This document shows positions 40,780 through 55,900 of a DNA stretch of 64,000 nt, one piece after another. Origin of the DNA: Dactylellina haptotyla (Eukaryota; Ascomycota; Orbiliomycetes; Orbiliales; Orbiliaceae); contig CM062383.1 in NCBI GenBank assembly GCA_031310005.1, positions 1,674,001-1,738,000 of the forward strand, in the 5' to 3' direction. The translations under genes and the position numbers were made by a program. Below the pieces are notes generated by a model. The model made no database searches. It saw nothing but the letters and a program-made list of their open reading frames with translations, and had not been told where the DNA came from. Numbering within the stretch: position 1 is the first letter of the stretch; each line of letters starts with the position of its first letter.

Positions 40780-43700
40780 TTATTTTTTTTTTTTAGAACA
40801 AATCTCCGTATAAATAGTTTTTTTATAAAATCCAGAGTTTTGTGTAGATGATAGTAGTTAAGTATAAGGTAATAATATATTATTGTTATTTTTATATAAA
40901 AATTCAATTTTATATATTATTAGTTTTTATATTAGGATTGGATTTGTATAGAATAATAGTTTATATTATAGTATAGGATTTGTTTTTGGGTAAATATTTA
41001 TATAATTATACATATATAAAAATATAATAATTAAATTAAAATAATAAAAACAAAACTTAAATTATAAAATATTCTTATAAATATAAATAATTAATATATT
41101 TTTAAAATAATAAATGTTAGTAAAATATTAAAAGAAATTTTATTACAAAAAGGTTTATATTAAGGTATAAAATATTAAAAATAAAAAAAAAAAAATGGAT
41201 ATTATATATAAATTTTATTAAAAAAATTAATATAATTATTAAATATATTTAAATTTTAATTTTAAATATATAAAATGTGTTTGTTAAAAATATTCCTATA
41301 TTTTTATCAATTTAAATAGATTTCTTCTTAATAATTTTTACTAATTATTACTAATATTAAATAATAAAATGAATTTATAAAAATATTGATTATAAAAAAT
41401 ATAATTTTTTTAAATTTAAAAAAAATTTTAAATAAAGTTATTAGCCAAAGTAGTTAAAATTTTTATTAGGGTTATATATCTTTGTTGTAAAATTAAAGTA
41501 TTAGATTAACATTTTAATATAATAATATAAAAAGAAAAGTTGGTGAATTAAGAGCAATTATTTTTTAAAAGAAAATTTTAGGTTAATTTTATTAATTTCG
41601 AAAAATTTAAATAAGATAGATTTTGAATGGTTATAATAAAAATTTATAAGTATAGATTAGGAGATTATAAATTTTTAATATTAATTTTATTTTTTTAATT
41701 ATTTTTATTCTTTTTTTGTAAATTGTATTGTATTTTTTTGTTAAAAATAAATTTAAATAATAGTAAAAAATAGATTATATTCAAAAATTCATTTATTATT
41801 TTGTAGGTTATATAGTAATGATTATTTAATTAAATATTTATTATTTTTATTAAATCCATCAAGAATTTTTTTAAATTCATATTTTGTGTAATCTTTATAC
41901 TCCAATTTTTTATTTTTTAAATCTTTTTTTAAGTTTAAGAATGCTAATTCTAAAAATAAAATATAAAAAAATTAATAAATTTAGGTAAATCCTAGGATTT
42001 CAAGTTTAAAAGTATTATTATTAAATTTTTTAATAATGTAAAAAAGTCTATGTTTTTAATAATCCAATTTTTTTATTTTATCATTTTATTTAATATATTT
42101 AATAAGTAAATATACTTTATTTTCTTTTTTTAAAAATACTTTATATTATTAATTATAATAATATAATATATATTAAAAATTTTTTATAAATTATTATAAA
42201 AAATCTTTATATTATTAATATTCTTTATTTAAAATATTTTAAATATTATAGAAAATAATATTATAGTAAAATTTATTTTTTAAATATTTTATAAATATAT
42301 ATTTAATAAATAAATATTTAAATATATTATAAATAAATTTAAAATATAATAATAATTTAATCTAATTATTTTATACTATGTTAAGGAACTTCTTAATTAT
42401 ATTTAATAATTTAAATAATTTATTTTATAATTTCATCTATCTAAATACATCTTTACTAACAATATTAATTTTAATATTAATTGGTTTTAATTAAATTTTA
42501 AAATTTATTAGTAAATAGCATATCTCTATTAAAATATATTTAAATTATAATTTATATTAACTAAAAATTTGTTTATTATAAACTTATTCAAATTTGATTA
42601 TAAATTATTTAAAATTCCATAATTTTAAAATTATTATTTTATTAAATTTATAAATAATAATTAGAATTTTATTATAAATAATATTTATAAGGGATTTTTG
42701 AGAAAGGTATTTTTATATAAAATTATATAAAATAATTTAAAATGGTTTTAAAAATATATTATAAAATTATAATTTTCTATAAAATAAATATTAATTAGGT
42801 TTATTTTATATATATATTGTAAATTTTATATTATTTAATATATTATTATATTTAAAATTAAAAATAAGATTTAATTAAAAATTTTAAATACATTTAGTTC
42901 TTAAATATCTATAAACTAATATATCATAATATTACTTAATAAAATTATTAAAGTTTTTTAATAAAGATGTAAAAGAAATTCTAAAAAATAAATCCTTTTT
43001 CTATTATAAAATAATTTGAAATATTAAAATTTTTTAATAATATTTTTTTTATAATAAAATATTTGTTATAACTTTGTTTAAAATTTTTTACAAATTGATT
43101 TTTTAGGTATAAAAAGTAAAATTGAGAATTTTATTAATTAAAATAATTACATATTATTTTTTAAATAGCCCTTTATTAAATTAAACTCTAATTATTAAAT
43201 TAAATTATTAATTAATAATGTCAATTTAAAATTCTTTTCTTTATAATATATAATTTTTATATTATATTAATTAATAAGTTTATTAGTGAATTTATCATCT
43301 ACTAAAACTTTTAAATAATAAAAGTAAATAAAATTTTATAATCTAAATATATAAAAAAATTTTTTATTTAAAAATATATTTATATTTTATAAATTTAAAC
43401 AATAAACTATTAATTTTTATCATAAATAGGTATTATAATTCAGTAACATTAAATTTATAAAAATTAAATTTATAAAAAGAGTAATAGGGTATAATTTTTA
43501 ATTTAATTATAATTAATACAAACAAGTTTTAATATAATATTAAAAACATTTATTTTAATTTTAATAAATAAATTTAAATTATATAATTTAAAATAAAATT
43601 AAAAAATAACTTTAAAAATATTAAAAATATATATTTAATTAAAAATTATTTTAAAATATATGTTTATTTTTGTTAATTCCAAAAAACAATAAATATATAA

Positions 43701-45466
43701 TTATATTATTTAATAAATTATTAATAATAATTATAAAGTTTTAAAAATAAATTTTTAATATTTAAAATTAAAATTATTTTTAAATTATATTAACTTTCTT
43801 AAAATCTATTTTAATTTTTAATTATAATAATAGTTTTAAAAATTTATATTTTATAATTTTAAATTCCATTTTTTAATTTAATTTTAAAATTATATTTATT
43901 TAATATTTTAAGGATAATAATAATATATTATCAATATTTTTTTAGAATTTTATTATAAATTAATATATTATTAAAATAAACAATATATATTTTATTAATA
44001 TAATTTTTCAGTATATGGTTTATGAAGGTTTAAAAGGATATTAAAATATTAATTAATCCCATAAATATAATTAAATATTTAAATAAGTTATAGTAATATT
44101 TAAATATTATTTTCCAAATATTTTTTAAAACAATTTATAAATTATAATAAATAATAATGATATTAAGTTTAATAAAATAAATTACTTTAATAAAACAATC
44201 TAAAAATTTATTAATTTATAGTAAGTTGTTGCAATCTTTAATAATAATAATATTTAAATTTTAATAATTAATATAAATTTGTAATTTTTTATTTTTTTTT
44301 AAAAATAAAAAGGATGAAATATCTTGTTGGGGATTTTGAGGAGTGAATGTATCCTTTTTGTAAATTTTTTTTAATATATTTTTTAAGGGTTTTAAGTTTT
44401 TTTTTGGTATAGGCGTAAATAAGTAGAAACTTAAAAATAGTGCTTTTTTATAATAATATTTTATAAATAAATTTATTAAATAAGGGTAATACATCTTTAT
44501 CTTTGATTTTTTTAAAGGTTTGGATCCATTTGAGAATCCATTTCGAAATTTTGGAAGGTAGGAATTGTAGGTGTGGAAAATAATTCCAGTAAGAAACATG
44601 AGAAAAAAACAGATTTTATTTTTATTGCTTCTGAACTGTTGGTATTAAAAATAAAAGATAGTGGCAGCTTGTTGAGTAAATTGATTAAGTTTATGTGGTA
44701 AATTATTGAATTTATCAAAATTTGGTACTTTTATTTTTTTATGGTAGGTAGAGGTTTGGAGTAAGTTAGTAAAATTTGCTGAGAAATTATTAGGATTATT
44801 AGAATATTTTTTATTATTATTACTAAAATTTTTATTAAAATCTTCTAAATTTCCAAAATCGGAAATTAACTTATATTAAGTTTTATTTTTATTTAGTATA
44901 AAATAAAAATGAATTTTATTTAATTCTAAATTAGATTTTAAAATAATTAATACAATTTTTTTTTTAATTATATTAAACACACTTTATACATCCTCATAAA
45001 TTTTAATAACTATCTAAATCATAATAACCATTTTTTTAAATTTTTTTAAAATTTTTATAACTATTTTTAAATTTTATAAATATTTATTATTATCCAAAAT
45101 AATAATTACAAATAAATTGTTAATAATATTACTGATTATATATGGTTTTTTTTTTTGTATTTGTGTGATAACATTAAAATAAATTTTATTATTAATAATA
45201 AAAATTTTATTTTTGTTTTTGAGTAAGTTGGCGTTTAAGGTTAGCAAAAATAGGGGTAATATTTTTTTTTTTTTATTTATGTAAATAGTTTTTTATTTAA
45301 TTACTTTGGTAAATAATAGGTTTAAACTTATATAATTGTATATTGTAAAAATAAATACTTTTTTTTTACTATTCATAATTTTGTATTCCAATACAATAAA
45401 ATCTTTTGGATTAAAAAATATCATTATATATATGTTTTTTTTTAATTAAAAAATAATTAATTAAAA

Positions 45467-45969
45467 TATTACACTTCGTATATTATTTAATGTAATAATA
45501 TAAATTTATAATATTAAAATATATAAAACTTTTTTTTTATTTAGGATATTTAAATTTTTTAATAAAAAATATATATAAAATTACAAAATATTAAAAATAG
45601 CTCACCTAAAATGTATAATAATAATAGAGTAAAAATAATTAAATATACTAAATTATATTTGAGTTAATTGATGAAAATAGAAATTATTTTATCAGTTTTA
45701 ATAATAGTTTTATATATATAATTATAGCTTCCTAAATTTTAAAGATTCTAATTCTAGGGTTTTAATGTTTTAGAGTTTTAAATATTAGAGTTTTAGAATA
45801 ATATATTATACTATAATTAAGGATATAAAATAGGTAGGTGAGTTTTATAGGTAAATATATTAGGAGTAATATATGTTTATAAATATAAGATACAGCAATA
45901 GAACTCAGAATAATGCAGTGCAAAGCAAGGTACAGGTATTTGTACTGTTAAGACTCGTGGTCTGTGACA
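45467..45969 (-). repeat. 5' LTR of N
   Basis: It is 503 bp and ends AAGACTCGTGGTCTGTGACA, the best-preserved family LTR start seen here (read on the minus strand). Confidence 0.92.
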
Positions 45970-45974
45970 AATAG
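45970..45974 (+). repeat. Target site duplication of N, right copy (AATAG)
   Basis: It matches 40272-40276; E3 continues directly afterwards. Confidence 0.95.
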
Positions 45975-48382
45975 TTGAAATTTAATTAAACAAAAAAATT
46001 ATTTTTAAAAAAAAATAATATGTAATTATTATAATTAATAAAGTTTTTAATTTTACTTTTTATATTTTAAAAAATTAGTTTATAAAAAATTTTAAGCAAA
46101 ATTATAATAAATATTTTATTATAAAAAAAATATTATTAAAAAATTTTAATATTTTAAATTATTTTATAATAAAAAAAGAATTTATTTTTTTTAAAAATTT
46201 TTTTTATATTTTTATTAAAAAATTTTAATAATAATTTATTAAATAATATTATAATACACTAGCCCACAAATATTTAAAAACTAAATATATTTAAAAATTT
46301 TTAATTAAATTTTATTTTTAATCTCAAATATGATAATATATTAAATAATATATTAAAATTTATAATATATACTATTAAAATAAATTTAATTAATATTTGC
46401 TCTATAGAAAATTATAATTTTATAATATATTTTTAAAATTATTCTAAATAATTTTATATAATTTTATATAAAAATACTTTTTTAAGAAACTTCTTATAAA
46501 TATTATTTATAATAAAATTTAATCATTATTACAAATTTAGTAAATAATAATTTTAACATTATAGAATTCTAAATAATTTATAATAAAATTAAAATAAGTT
46601 TATAATAAATAAATCTTTAATTAATATAAATTATAATTTAAATATATCTATAATAAAGATATATTATTTATTAATAAATTCTAAAATTTAATTAGGAATT
46701 AAATTAATATTAAAATCAATATTACTAATAGGATGTGTTTAAATAGATGGAGTTATAAAATAAATTATTTAAATTATTAAAATATAGTTAAGAAGTTTTT
46801 TAATATGGTATAAAATAATTAAATTAAATTATTATTATATTTTAAATTTATTTATAATATAAGGAAATTATCTTATAAAAAAATATATAAAAATATAAAG
46901 AATTTCTATAATAATTTATAAAAATTTTTAATTTATAATAAAATATATATTATATTATTATAATTAATAATATATAAAAATACTTTTTAAAAGAAGAAAA
47001 TAAAGTATACCTACTATTAAATATATTAAATAAAAAAGAATAGTAAAATAAAATTGGATTATTAAAATATAATTTTTATTATTATCAAAAAATTTAATAA
47101 TAATATTTTTAAATTTAAAATTTTAGACTTATTTAAATTTATTAATTTTTTATATTTTACTTTTAAAACTAATTTTTTATTAAGAAAAGATCTAAAAATA
47201 ATAAATATAAAAATTATATAGAATATAAAATTGAAAAATATTTAATAAATTTAATAAAATAATAAATATTTAATTAGATAGTTACTACCTATGGACTATA
47301 AAACAATTTATGGAATTAAAAAAATAATATTTTATTTAAATTAATTTAGAATATTTTTTAAAAAGATATTAGAATTATTAATAAATAATTTTAAGAAGAT
47401 TTAAAAGCTATATATATTCAATATATTTAAATATAATTAAATAAGAAAGTGGTTTAATTTTTTAATTAATTATATTTAAGAAATTGATTTATATATTATA
47501 TTTATTTGATTTTTTGTTTAAAAAAAATAATGTTATTGTTTAAAAATTGTTGAAAATTAATGTTATTTGATAATAGTTTTAAATCTAAACTTTCTAATTA
47601 TTTAAAAAATTCCTACTTTTTAATAATTGTCTCTTCTTTTTTTAATATTAAATTAAATTTGTTATTTAATATTTTAATTTTTTTTTTAATTGTACTATTT
47701 TAATTTATAATTATAATACTTTAACCAATAACTTAATAATTCTTTTTTTTAATTTTTTGAGTTTTTATTATTTATTATTAAACTCCCAATTTATATAATT
47801 TATTAAAAAAAAAAAATTATTAAATAGAATTTATTAAAAAATTAAAACCATACTCACTATTGGAAAATTTATAAGGACAATTTAAACAAAAACAAGTAAT
47901 ACACTTGCCCCTTTTATAAACTTATATTTAATAGAATTATTTCTTTTTATAATAAAATTTACATCTAACTTTGGATTTCCATCCTTTTTCTTTGATTTAA
48001 TAAACCTATTTTTAACAATACTCAGTTAATAACCTTATATAATAATCTATAAGTATTAATAATTTTAAAAATATATTAATTACTTTTATAAATATTTTAT
48101 AATTTAAATTTTATTTTTATTACCTTGATTTAATTATTATATTTTTATATATATATAATTATATAAGCATTTACTTAGAAACGAATTTTATACTATAATA
48201 TAAATTATTATTTTATATAAATTCAACCCTAATACAAAAACTAATAATATATAAGATTAAATTCTTATATAAGAACAATAATAATATATTATTATTTTAT
48301 ATTTAACTATTATTATTTATATAGAATTCTAAACTTTATAAAAAAGCCATCTATATAAAAGTTTTATTCTAAAAAAAAATAA

Positions 48383-48887
48383 TATTATAATTATAAATTT
48401 TAATAATATAAATATTTATATCTTATTTTATATTATATTATTCTAAATTTTATTATTATACTTTATATTTATAAATATATATTATTTTTAATATATTTGC
48501 CTATAAATCCCACCTACTTATTCTAATATTTTTATTATAATATAATATAATCTAATTTATAAATTTATAAATTTTATATAAAATTATAAAATTATAGTAT
48601 AGAGTTATAAATTTATTATAATAAATATAAAACCTAATATATATATAATATTATTATTAAAATTGATGAAATAGTTTTTATTTTTATCAATTAAAATATA
48701 ATTTAATATATTTAATTATCTTTATTTTATTATTATTATATATTTTAAACAAACTATTTTTAATACTTTATAATCTTATATATACTTCTTACTAAAAAAC
48801 CGAAGTATCCTAGGTAAAGAGAGAGTTTTGCATATCTCAGTATTGCATATTCGTACCGTTACGTTGGGTAGCGTGCGAAGTGTAACA
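48383..48887 (+). repeat. 3' LTR of E3
   Basis: It is 505 bp. The last 105 bp (from about 48781) are the best-preserved family LTR end in the window, including CGAAGTATCCTAGG and GGGTAGCGTGCGAAG. The first 100 bp are almost free of G and C. The polypurine-like A run lies at about 48371-48379. Confidence 0.92.
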
Positions 48888-48892
48888 GTATT
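48888..48892 (+). repeat. Target site duplication of E3, right copy (GTATT)
   Basis: It matches 34746-34750. Confidence 0.92.
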
Positions 48893-49963
48893 AATTTTTA
48901 ATTTTATTAATATTTTATCTTTTATTAAATAATATTAACTTTTCTAAATTTAATAATATAAGTTCTAATTTTTATTATAAAAAAATAATTAATAATATTT
49001 TATTAATTTTAGAATATAATTATTATAATAAATTAAAAAAATATCTTTATATAATAATTTAATAATAAAATATAAATTATTAAAAAAAATATAAAAATAT
49101 ATTTTTATTATTTATTAATAATTTTATTTGTTTGAGCGGTGCTATAATTTATAATATATAAAATTTAATTATTTTTTTAAAAAATTTAAAATATTAATTA
49201 TATATATATTTTAAGTTATATTGTTAAATTAAAAACTTTTAAACTTATACAATAGATACTATAAGGTATATAATATAAATATATATAATTTAAAATTTTA
49301 ATAATTTTATAATATATATATATAATAATTTATTAATTTTATAAAATTAAAATTTTTAATTTATAATAAAAAATTTAAAATAGGTAAGAATTCTTTTTAT
49401 AAAATATTAAATATTTATTAACTAATTTTGAGAAACTTTTATTTACTCTACTATTATTATTAGTATTTTAATTTATAATTATTAATATACTTTCAAAAAT
49501 AGGAGATAAAAATATATATTAATTAATAAATTAATATTAAAATATTAATATAATTTATTATTTATTTTAAATAGTTTTTAAAATATAGAAAATAAAATTA
49601 AAATTACAAAAATAAATATATAATTTATTTATTTAAAAATATAAAATTCTTAATATTTACTATACTATTTAATTTAAAATTTACTAATATATATGTATAT
49701 ATATATATATATAAATTAATTATAATATTATTAAAATCTAATAAAATCTTATATAAGATATTTTTTAATATTTAATTAATTATAATATTATTATAAAATA
49801 TTATATTAATAAAAAGATATAAAAAGTAAAACTTAAAATTTTTTAAATAATAAATAATAAATAATAAATATTTATTATTTAATATTTATTATATTTTAAT
49901 ATTATATAATATATAATATATAATTTAATAATGATAATATAATTTTAATTTTAATTATTATAT
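48893..49963. other. Unassigned AT-rich DNA between E3 and E4
   Basis: About 1.07 kb with no recognisable gene or element boundary. A surviving GAGCGGTGC block near 49135 is an isolated GC-richer spot. A (TA)n-like run lies at about 49690-49712, and TATAAT-type low-complexity repeats at 49850-49925. Confidence 0.5.
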
Positions 49964-52900
49964 TGTTACACTGTACGTTATCTAATAATAGTATAAATAT
50001 GTAATATTAAGATATAAAAAAAATTTATTTAGGATATTTAAGTTTCTTAGTAAGAAATATATATAAAATATAAAATATTAAAAATAGTTTATTTAAAATA
50101 TATAATAATAATATAAAATAATTAGATATTAAATTATATTTAAATTAATTAATATAGATAAAATTATTTTATTAATTTTAATGATAATTTTATATATATA
50201 AATATTAGAATGTTTTTTAAATATTTTTTTTTATATATTTATATAAATAAATATATAAGTAGATAAATATTATTTATTCTTATATTATTATTTAAATTAA
50301 AAAATAAGTAAAACAAATATTTATATTTATATTATTAAAATTTATAATTTATAATATTATTTTCTTTTTAAATAAGTTTTATATAAATAGTTTTTTATAA
50401 ATTTTATGTTTAAAATTATTATTTTTACTTCATCATATCTAAAAATGAACTATTCTATTTATATTTAAAATAAATAATATAATTATTTGGTAGATTTTAT
50501 AAATGTTTTTAAATTCTTATATCCATTCTCTTACTATCTTATAATAAATTGATTAAATTATTAAATAAAAAAAAAGGAATTAGAAAAATTAAAAGAAAAA
50601 TGTTTTGATATAATAAAAATATTTAAAATTTAAACAAAGATTATAAAAAATATAAAAGCTAAATTATTAAAAATGAGATATATAAAATAATTATTTATAA
50701 AATAATTTATTAAAATAATTAACTAAATAAAATAAAATTTAAATAAACAAAAATTAAATTTTATAAAATATAAATGTAATTTTATTAAAAAATAATACAA
50801 ATTTATTAAATATTTTAAATAATTTATTAATTATTAATTTAAAATAAACTTTCTTTAATCATCCATATCCTTTTTTCGTAAGTTATACTATATTTTTCTA
50901 TTAAAAATAAATTTAATAATAATAAAAATAAATTATATTTAAAATTTATTTATTATCTTATAAATTATATAATAATAACTATCTAATTAAATATTCATTA
51001 TTTTTATTAAATCCATTAAATATTTTTTAAAATTTATATTTTATATAATCTTTATATTTTAATTCTTTATTTTTTAAATTCTTTCTAAGTTTAAAAACAA
51101 ATTTTAAAAAAATATAAAATAATTAATAATTTATATAATTATTTCAAATTTAAAAATATTATTAAAAGTAATATTATAGTAAAATTCTAATTTTTAAATA
51201 CTTTATAGGTGTGTATTTAATAAATAAATATTTTAATATATTATAAATAAATTTAAAATATAATAATAGTTTAATTTAATTATTTTATATTATATTTAAA
51301 AACTTTTTAATATTTTAATAATTTTAATAATTTATTTTATGGTTTTATCTATTTAAATATATTTTTATTAGTAATATTAATTTTAATATTAATTTGGTTT
51401 TAATTAAATTTAAAATTTATTAATAAATAATATATTTTTATTATAAATATATTTAAATTATAATTTATATTAATTAAAAATTTATTTATTATAAACTTGT
51501 TTAAATTTTATTATAAATTATTTAAAATTTATATAATTTTAAAATTATTATTTTATTAAACTTATAAATAATAATTAAAATTTTATAAATAATATTTATA
51601 AAAGAATTTAAAAACATTTTTTATATAAATTATATAAAATAATTTGGAATGTATTTTTAAGAATATATTATAAAATTATAATTTTTATAAAATAAATATT
51701 AATTAAATTTATTTTAATAATATATATTATAAATTTTAACATATTATTTAATATATTATTTTAAAATTAAAAATAAAACTTAATTAAAATTTCTAAATAT
51801 ATTTAATTCTAAATATTTATAAACTAACATATTATAATATTGTTTAATAAACTATTATTAAAATTTCTTAATAAAAATATAAAGAAATTTTAAAAAAATA
51901 AATTTTTTTCTATTATAAAATAATTTAAAATATTAAAATTTTTAATAATATTTTTTTATAATAAAATATTTATTAGAGTTTTATTTAAAATTTATAAACT
52001 AATTTTTTAAAATATAAAATAAAATTAAAATTTTATTAATTAAAATAATTATATTATTTTCTTTTAAAAATAATTTTTTATTAAATTAGATTTTAGTTAT
52101 TAAATTAAATCATTAATTAATAATATTAATTTAAAATTTTTTTTTTATAATATATAATTTTTATATTATATTAATTAATAAATTTTATTAGTAGACTTAT
52201 TATTGGTTAAAATTTTTAAAAGATAAAAATAAATAAAGTTTTTATAATCTAAATATATTATAAAAAAATTTTATTTAAAAATATATTTTTATATTTTATA
52301 AATTTAAATAATAATTATTATTTCTTTATTATAAATAGGTATTATAATTTAATCGTATTAAATTTATAAAAAGGTAGGTAATAAAATATTATTAAATTAA
52401 TTATAATTAATATGTAAATTTCTAATATAATATTAAAACATTTGTTTCAATTTTAATAAATAAATTAAAATTATATAATTTAAAAATATATATTTAATTA
52501 AAATTATATTAAAATATATATTAATTTTTATTAATTTAAAAAAATAATAAATATATAATTATATTATTTAATAAATTATTAATAATAATTATATAATTTT
52601 AAAAAACTTAAATATTTTTAACATTTTAAAATTAAAACCATTTTTAAATAATATTAATTTTTTAAAATCTATTTTAATTTTTTAAATTATAATTATAGTT
52701 TTAAAAATTTATATTTTATAATTTTAAATTTATTTTTTCTAATTTAATTTTAAAATTATATTTATTTAATATTTAAAAATAATTATAATATATTATCAAT
52801 ATTTTCAAAATTTTATTATAAACTAATATATTATTAAAATAAATATATATATTTTATTAATATAATCTTTTAATATATAATTTATAAAAATTTAAAAAAT

Positions 52901-55900
52901 ACTAAAATATTAATTAATCCTATAAATATAATTAAATATTTAAATAAATTATAATAACATCTAAATATTATTTTTTAAATATCTTTTAAAACAATTTATA
53001 AATTATAATAAGCAATAATAATATTAAATTTAATAAACAAATAATTTTAATTAACTAATTTAAAATTTATTAATTTAAATAAATTATTATAATTTTAATT
53101 ATATAATATTAAAACTTTAATAATCAATATAAATTTATAATTTTCATTTTTAAAAATAAAAATTAAATATTCTACAAGAATTAAAATTAAATATATTTTT
53201 CATAAATTTTTTTAATATATTTTAAATACTTTAAATTCTTCTTTATATAAATATAAATAAATAAAAATTTAAAGATAATATTTTTTATAATAATATTTTA
53301 TAAAAATTATTAAATAATAATAATATATTTTTATTTTTAATTTTTTAAAAATTTAAATTTATTTAAAAATTTATTTTAAAACTTTAAAATAAAATATCTT
53401 TAATAATTTTTTAACAATTTTAACAATATCCTGGTTTAAATTATATTTATTTAAAAATATTAAATTTATTATAAAAATAATAATAAATTTTATTAAAAAT
53501 ATTTATAAATTATAAATAAAATTTTTAATTATTTATAAACTATTTATTAAATTTAATATAAATTCATTAATATTTATAATAAATAAATTTAATTATTTTA
53601 TTTTTAAAACTTATAACTAAATTATAATTTTCCAATTAATTATATTTTAAATAAGATTATTATTAACGAAATTAAAAATATTAATAATTTGTTTTTAAAA
53701 TATTTATTAATAATAAAAATAATATTAATTTTATATTTAATTATTTTGAGTTTTTCTAAAAATAATAATATTATATATAATACTTTTAAATTATATAAAA
53801 AATTATATTTTTTAATATATTTTTAAAATATATATAATTTCTTCTATTATTTATAAAATTTATATAAATTTCTATTAATAATAAAGATATTTGAAAATAT
53901 TATTTTTTAATTTAATTAAAAATTTTATTAGATTTTCTTAATAAAATTAAAACTAAATAATTTAATATATATTATTATTTAAATTTTTTAATTAAAATAT
54001 TATATTATTTAATATTATCAAATTTTATATTATTAATAATATTCCCAATTTTTTTATTTTAAAAATTAAATAATATACCTATTATAATTAAAATATTTAT
54101 TAATAATTTTAAATATAATTAAATCTTTTATAATAAAATTATTATTTATAATTTAAGTAATTTTTATAAATATATAATCTTAAAATTTTTAATATATTAT
54201 AAGAATAATATTAATCCATTTTTATATATAATTAATATAAGTATATAAATTTTTATTATAAAATAATAATTAAAAATTTTAATTTATAAAATTACATTTT
54301 TTTCTTTTAATCCTATAATATTAATTTTTTAATATTATTTTGGTGGTACTATAATTTTCTATATAAATTAATATATTTATAATCTATATTAATTTAATTC
54401 TATAGTGGTAAAGTATTATAAAATAAATAATTTATTAATAAAATTTATAAAAATTTTTATTATTTTTATATATTTATAATTAAAAACAATTACTTAATTT
54501 ATATAATTTTAATATATAATTTAACTAATTTATATTAAAATATTCATAATTAATATTAATATATTCTATAATTTATATATTAATTTAAAATTAAAACCAA
54601 TTTTTATTATTATTAGTATAAAATATTAAATAATTATATCCTATAAATTTAATATTAAATAAAATAAATTATTTAAGGTATTAATTTTAAAATAATAAAT
54701 ATAATATTTATTTTTATAATTTCTATTAATTTTTTTAATATTTTAATTTTTAAAAGTTTATTTATTAAAATGTTTAATTTCAATAAATAAATAATATCAT
54801 TAATTATTAAAAGATTAATAAAAATTTTTTTAAATTAATTTTTATATATTAAATTGATAAAAGAATATTGAATAATTTTATAATTTTTTATAAATAAATT
54901 TAAATTTATATTAATATATAATTTTTAAAATCTATTGTAAACAAATTTTATTTTAAATTTTATATTTTTTAAAAAATTATTAAAAAAATTTTATATAAAT
55001 TGTAAATATATAATTAATAAAAAAATTTTCTATTTAAAATAATATTTTATAATAGGTTTAATTTTATTTTTTATTAAATATTTTTAATTTTTAATTTTTA
55101 AGAAATATATATTTTAGATAAAATAACAAATAAAATAAAATACAACTAAAATTTGAGAAATAATTAAAATAACATAAAAATATTTTTAATTAATTTAATA
55201 AAATATAATATTAAATTATTATTCTTTTTAAAATTCTTTTTAAATTATTAATAATTATTTTTATATTTTTAATATATTTATTATAATTTTTATAATTTTC
55301 TTTAATTATATTATTTTATAATATTCTTAATTAACTATTTTAATATTTTTAAATAATTAATTGATAATTCCGCAATATATCCTTTTTATTATATTAATGA
55401 TATATTAATTTATTAAATTTTAGGAAATAATTTTTAATTATTAATTTTAATTTTAAATTTTTCTAATTTTATAAAAATGATTTAAAAATATTTTAAAATT
55501 TAATTATTTTTATTTTATTATTATTAATTATTTTTTAATAATTATTTAAAAAATATATAAAAATTATTCTAATTCTAAAATAATCAATTTTAATTTATTA
55601 TAAAATAATTTCTAGATTATAAAAAAATCAATTTCATAATTATTATTATAAAGTCTAAATTAATTATTTTATTAATTTAAATAATTTTTAAAATTAAAAA
55701 TTAATTATAATTATTATAATTTTAAAAAATGTTTATTTTATATTTTTAAAAATAATTATTATTAAATCTTATAATCAAATTTTTAATTATATAATATTAA
55801 ATTTTAAATTATATATAATCATTTTAATAATTTCTATCTTTATATAAGTTTTAATCCTTTTTAATATAATAAATTAATTATTTTATTATATATCCAATTA

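Larger units (their letters stand above)
40277..45969 (-). mobile_element. Short chromovirus relative N nested in E3 (fossil)
   Basis: N is a reverse-oriented element of 5,693 bp with 3' LTR 40277-40779, 5' LTR 45467-45969 and AATAG duplications. Its LTRs and much of its interior match the E1 family, but it is about 2.8 kb shorter than the full-length copies, so it is an internally shortened, probably non-autonomous form that would have relied on full-length relatives for movement. It is the least degraded copy: stretches near 44.25-44.8 kb and 45.84-45.97 kb keep many G and C bases. The minus strand there still resembles a Ty3-type reverse transcriptase N-terminus. It is broken by many changes, but fewer than its host E3. 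Its position makes it the younger of the two. Confidence 0.93.
34751..48887 (+). mobile_element. Chromovirus LTR element E3, split by N (fossil)
   Basis: E3 has its 5' LTR at 34751-35259, an internal region to 40276, the nested element N at 40277-45969, the rest of the internal region from 45970, and its 3' LTR at 48383-48887. Without N and the duplicated AATAG it is about 8.44 kb, the same as E1. The reverse transcriptase block is at about 39.06-39.52 kb and the chromodomain-like tail at about 47.2-47.4 kb. A 21-bp tandem repeat has grown in its gag-like part (35988-36130). It has both ends and the GTATT duplication, but is broken throughout by very many changes. It is older than N. Confidence 0.92.

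Noticed and set aside
44261-44718. Two overlapping minus-strand open frames of 112 and 68 codons
   Set aside because: They lie wholly inside the fossil element N and read as chromovirus remnants in better-preserved DNA. They are not separate host genes.
34751-48887. Large inverted repeat formed by LTRs in both orientations
   Set aside because: It is fully explained by N having inserted into E3 in the opposite orientation.
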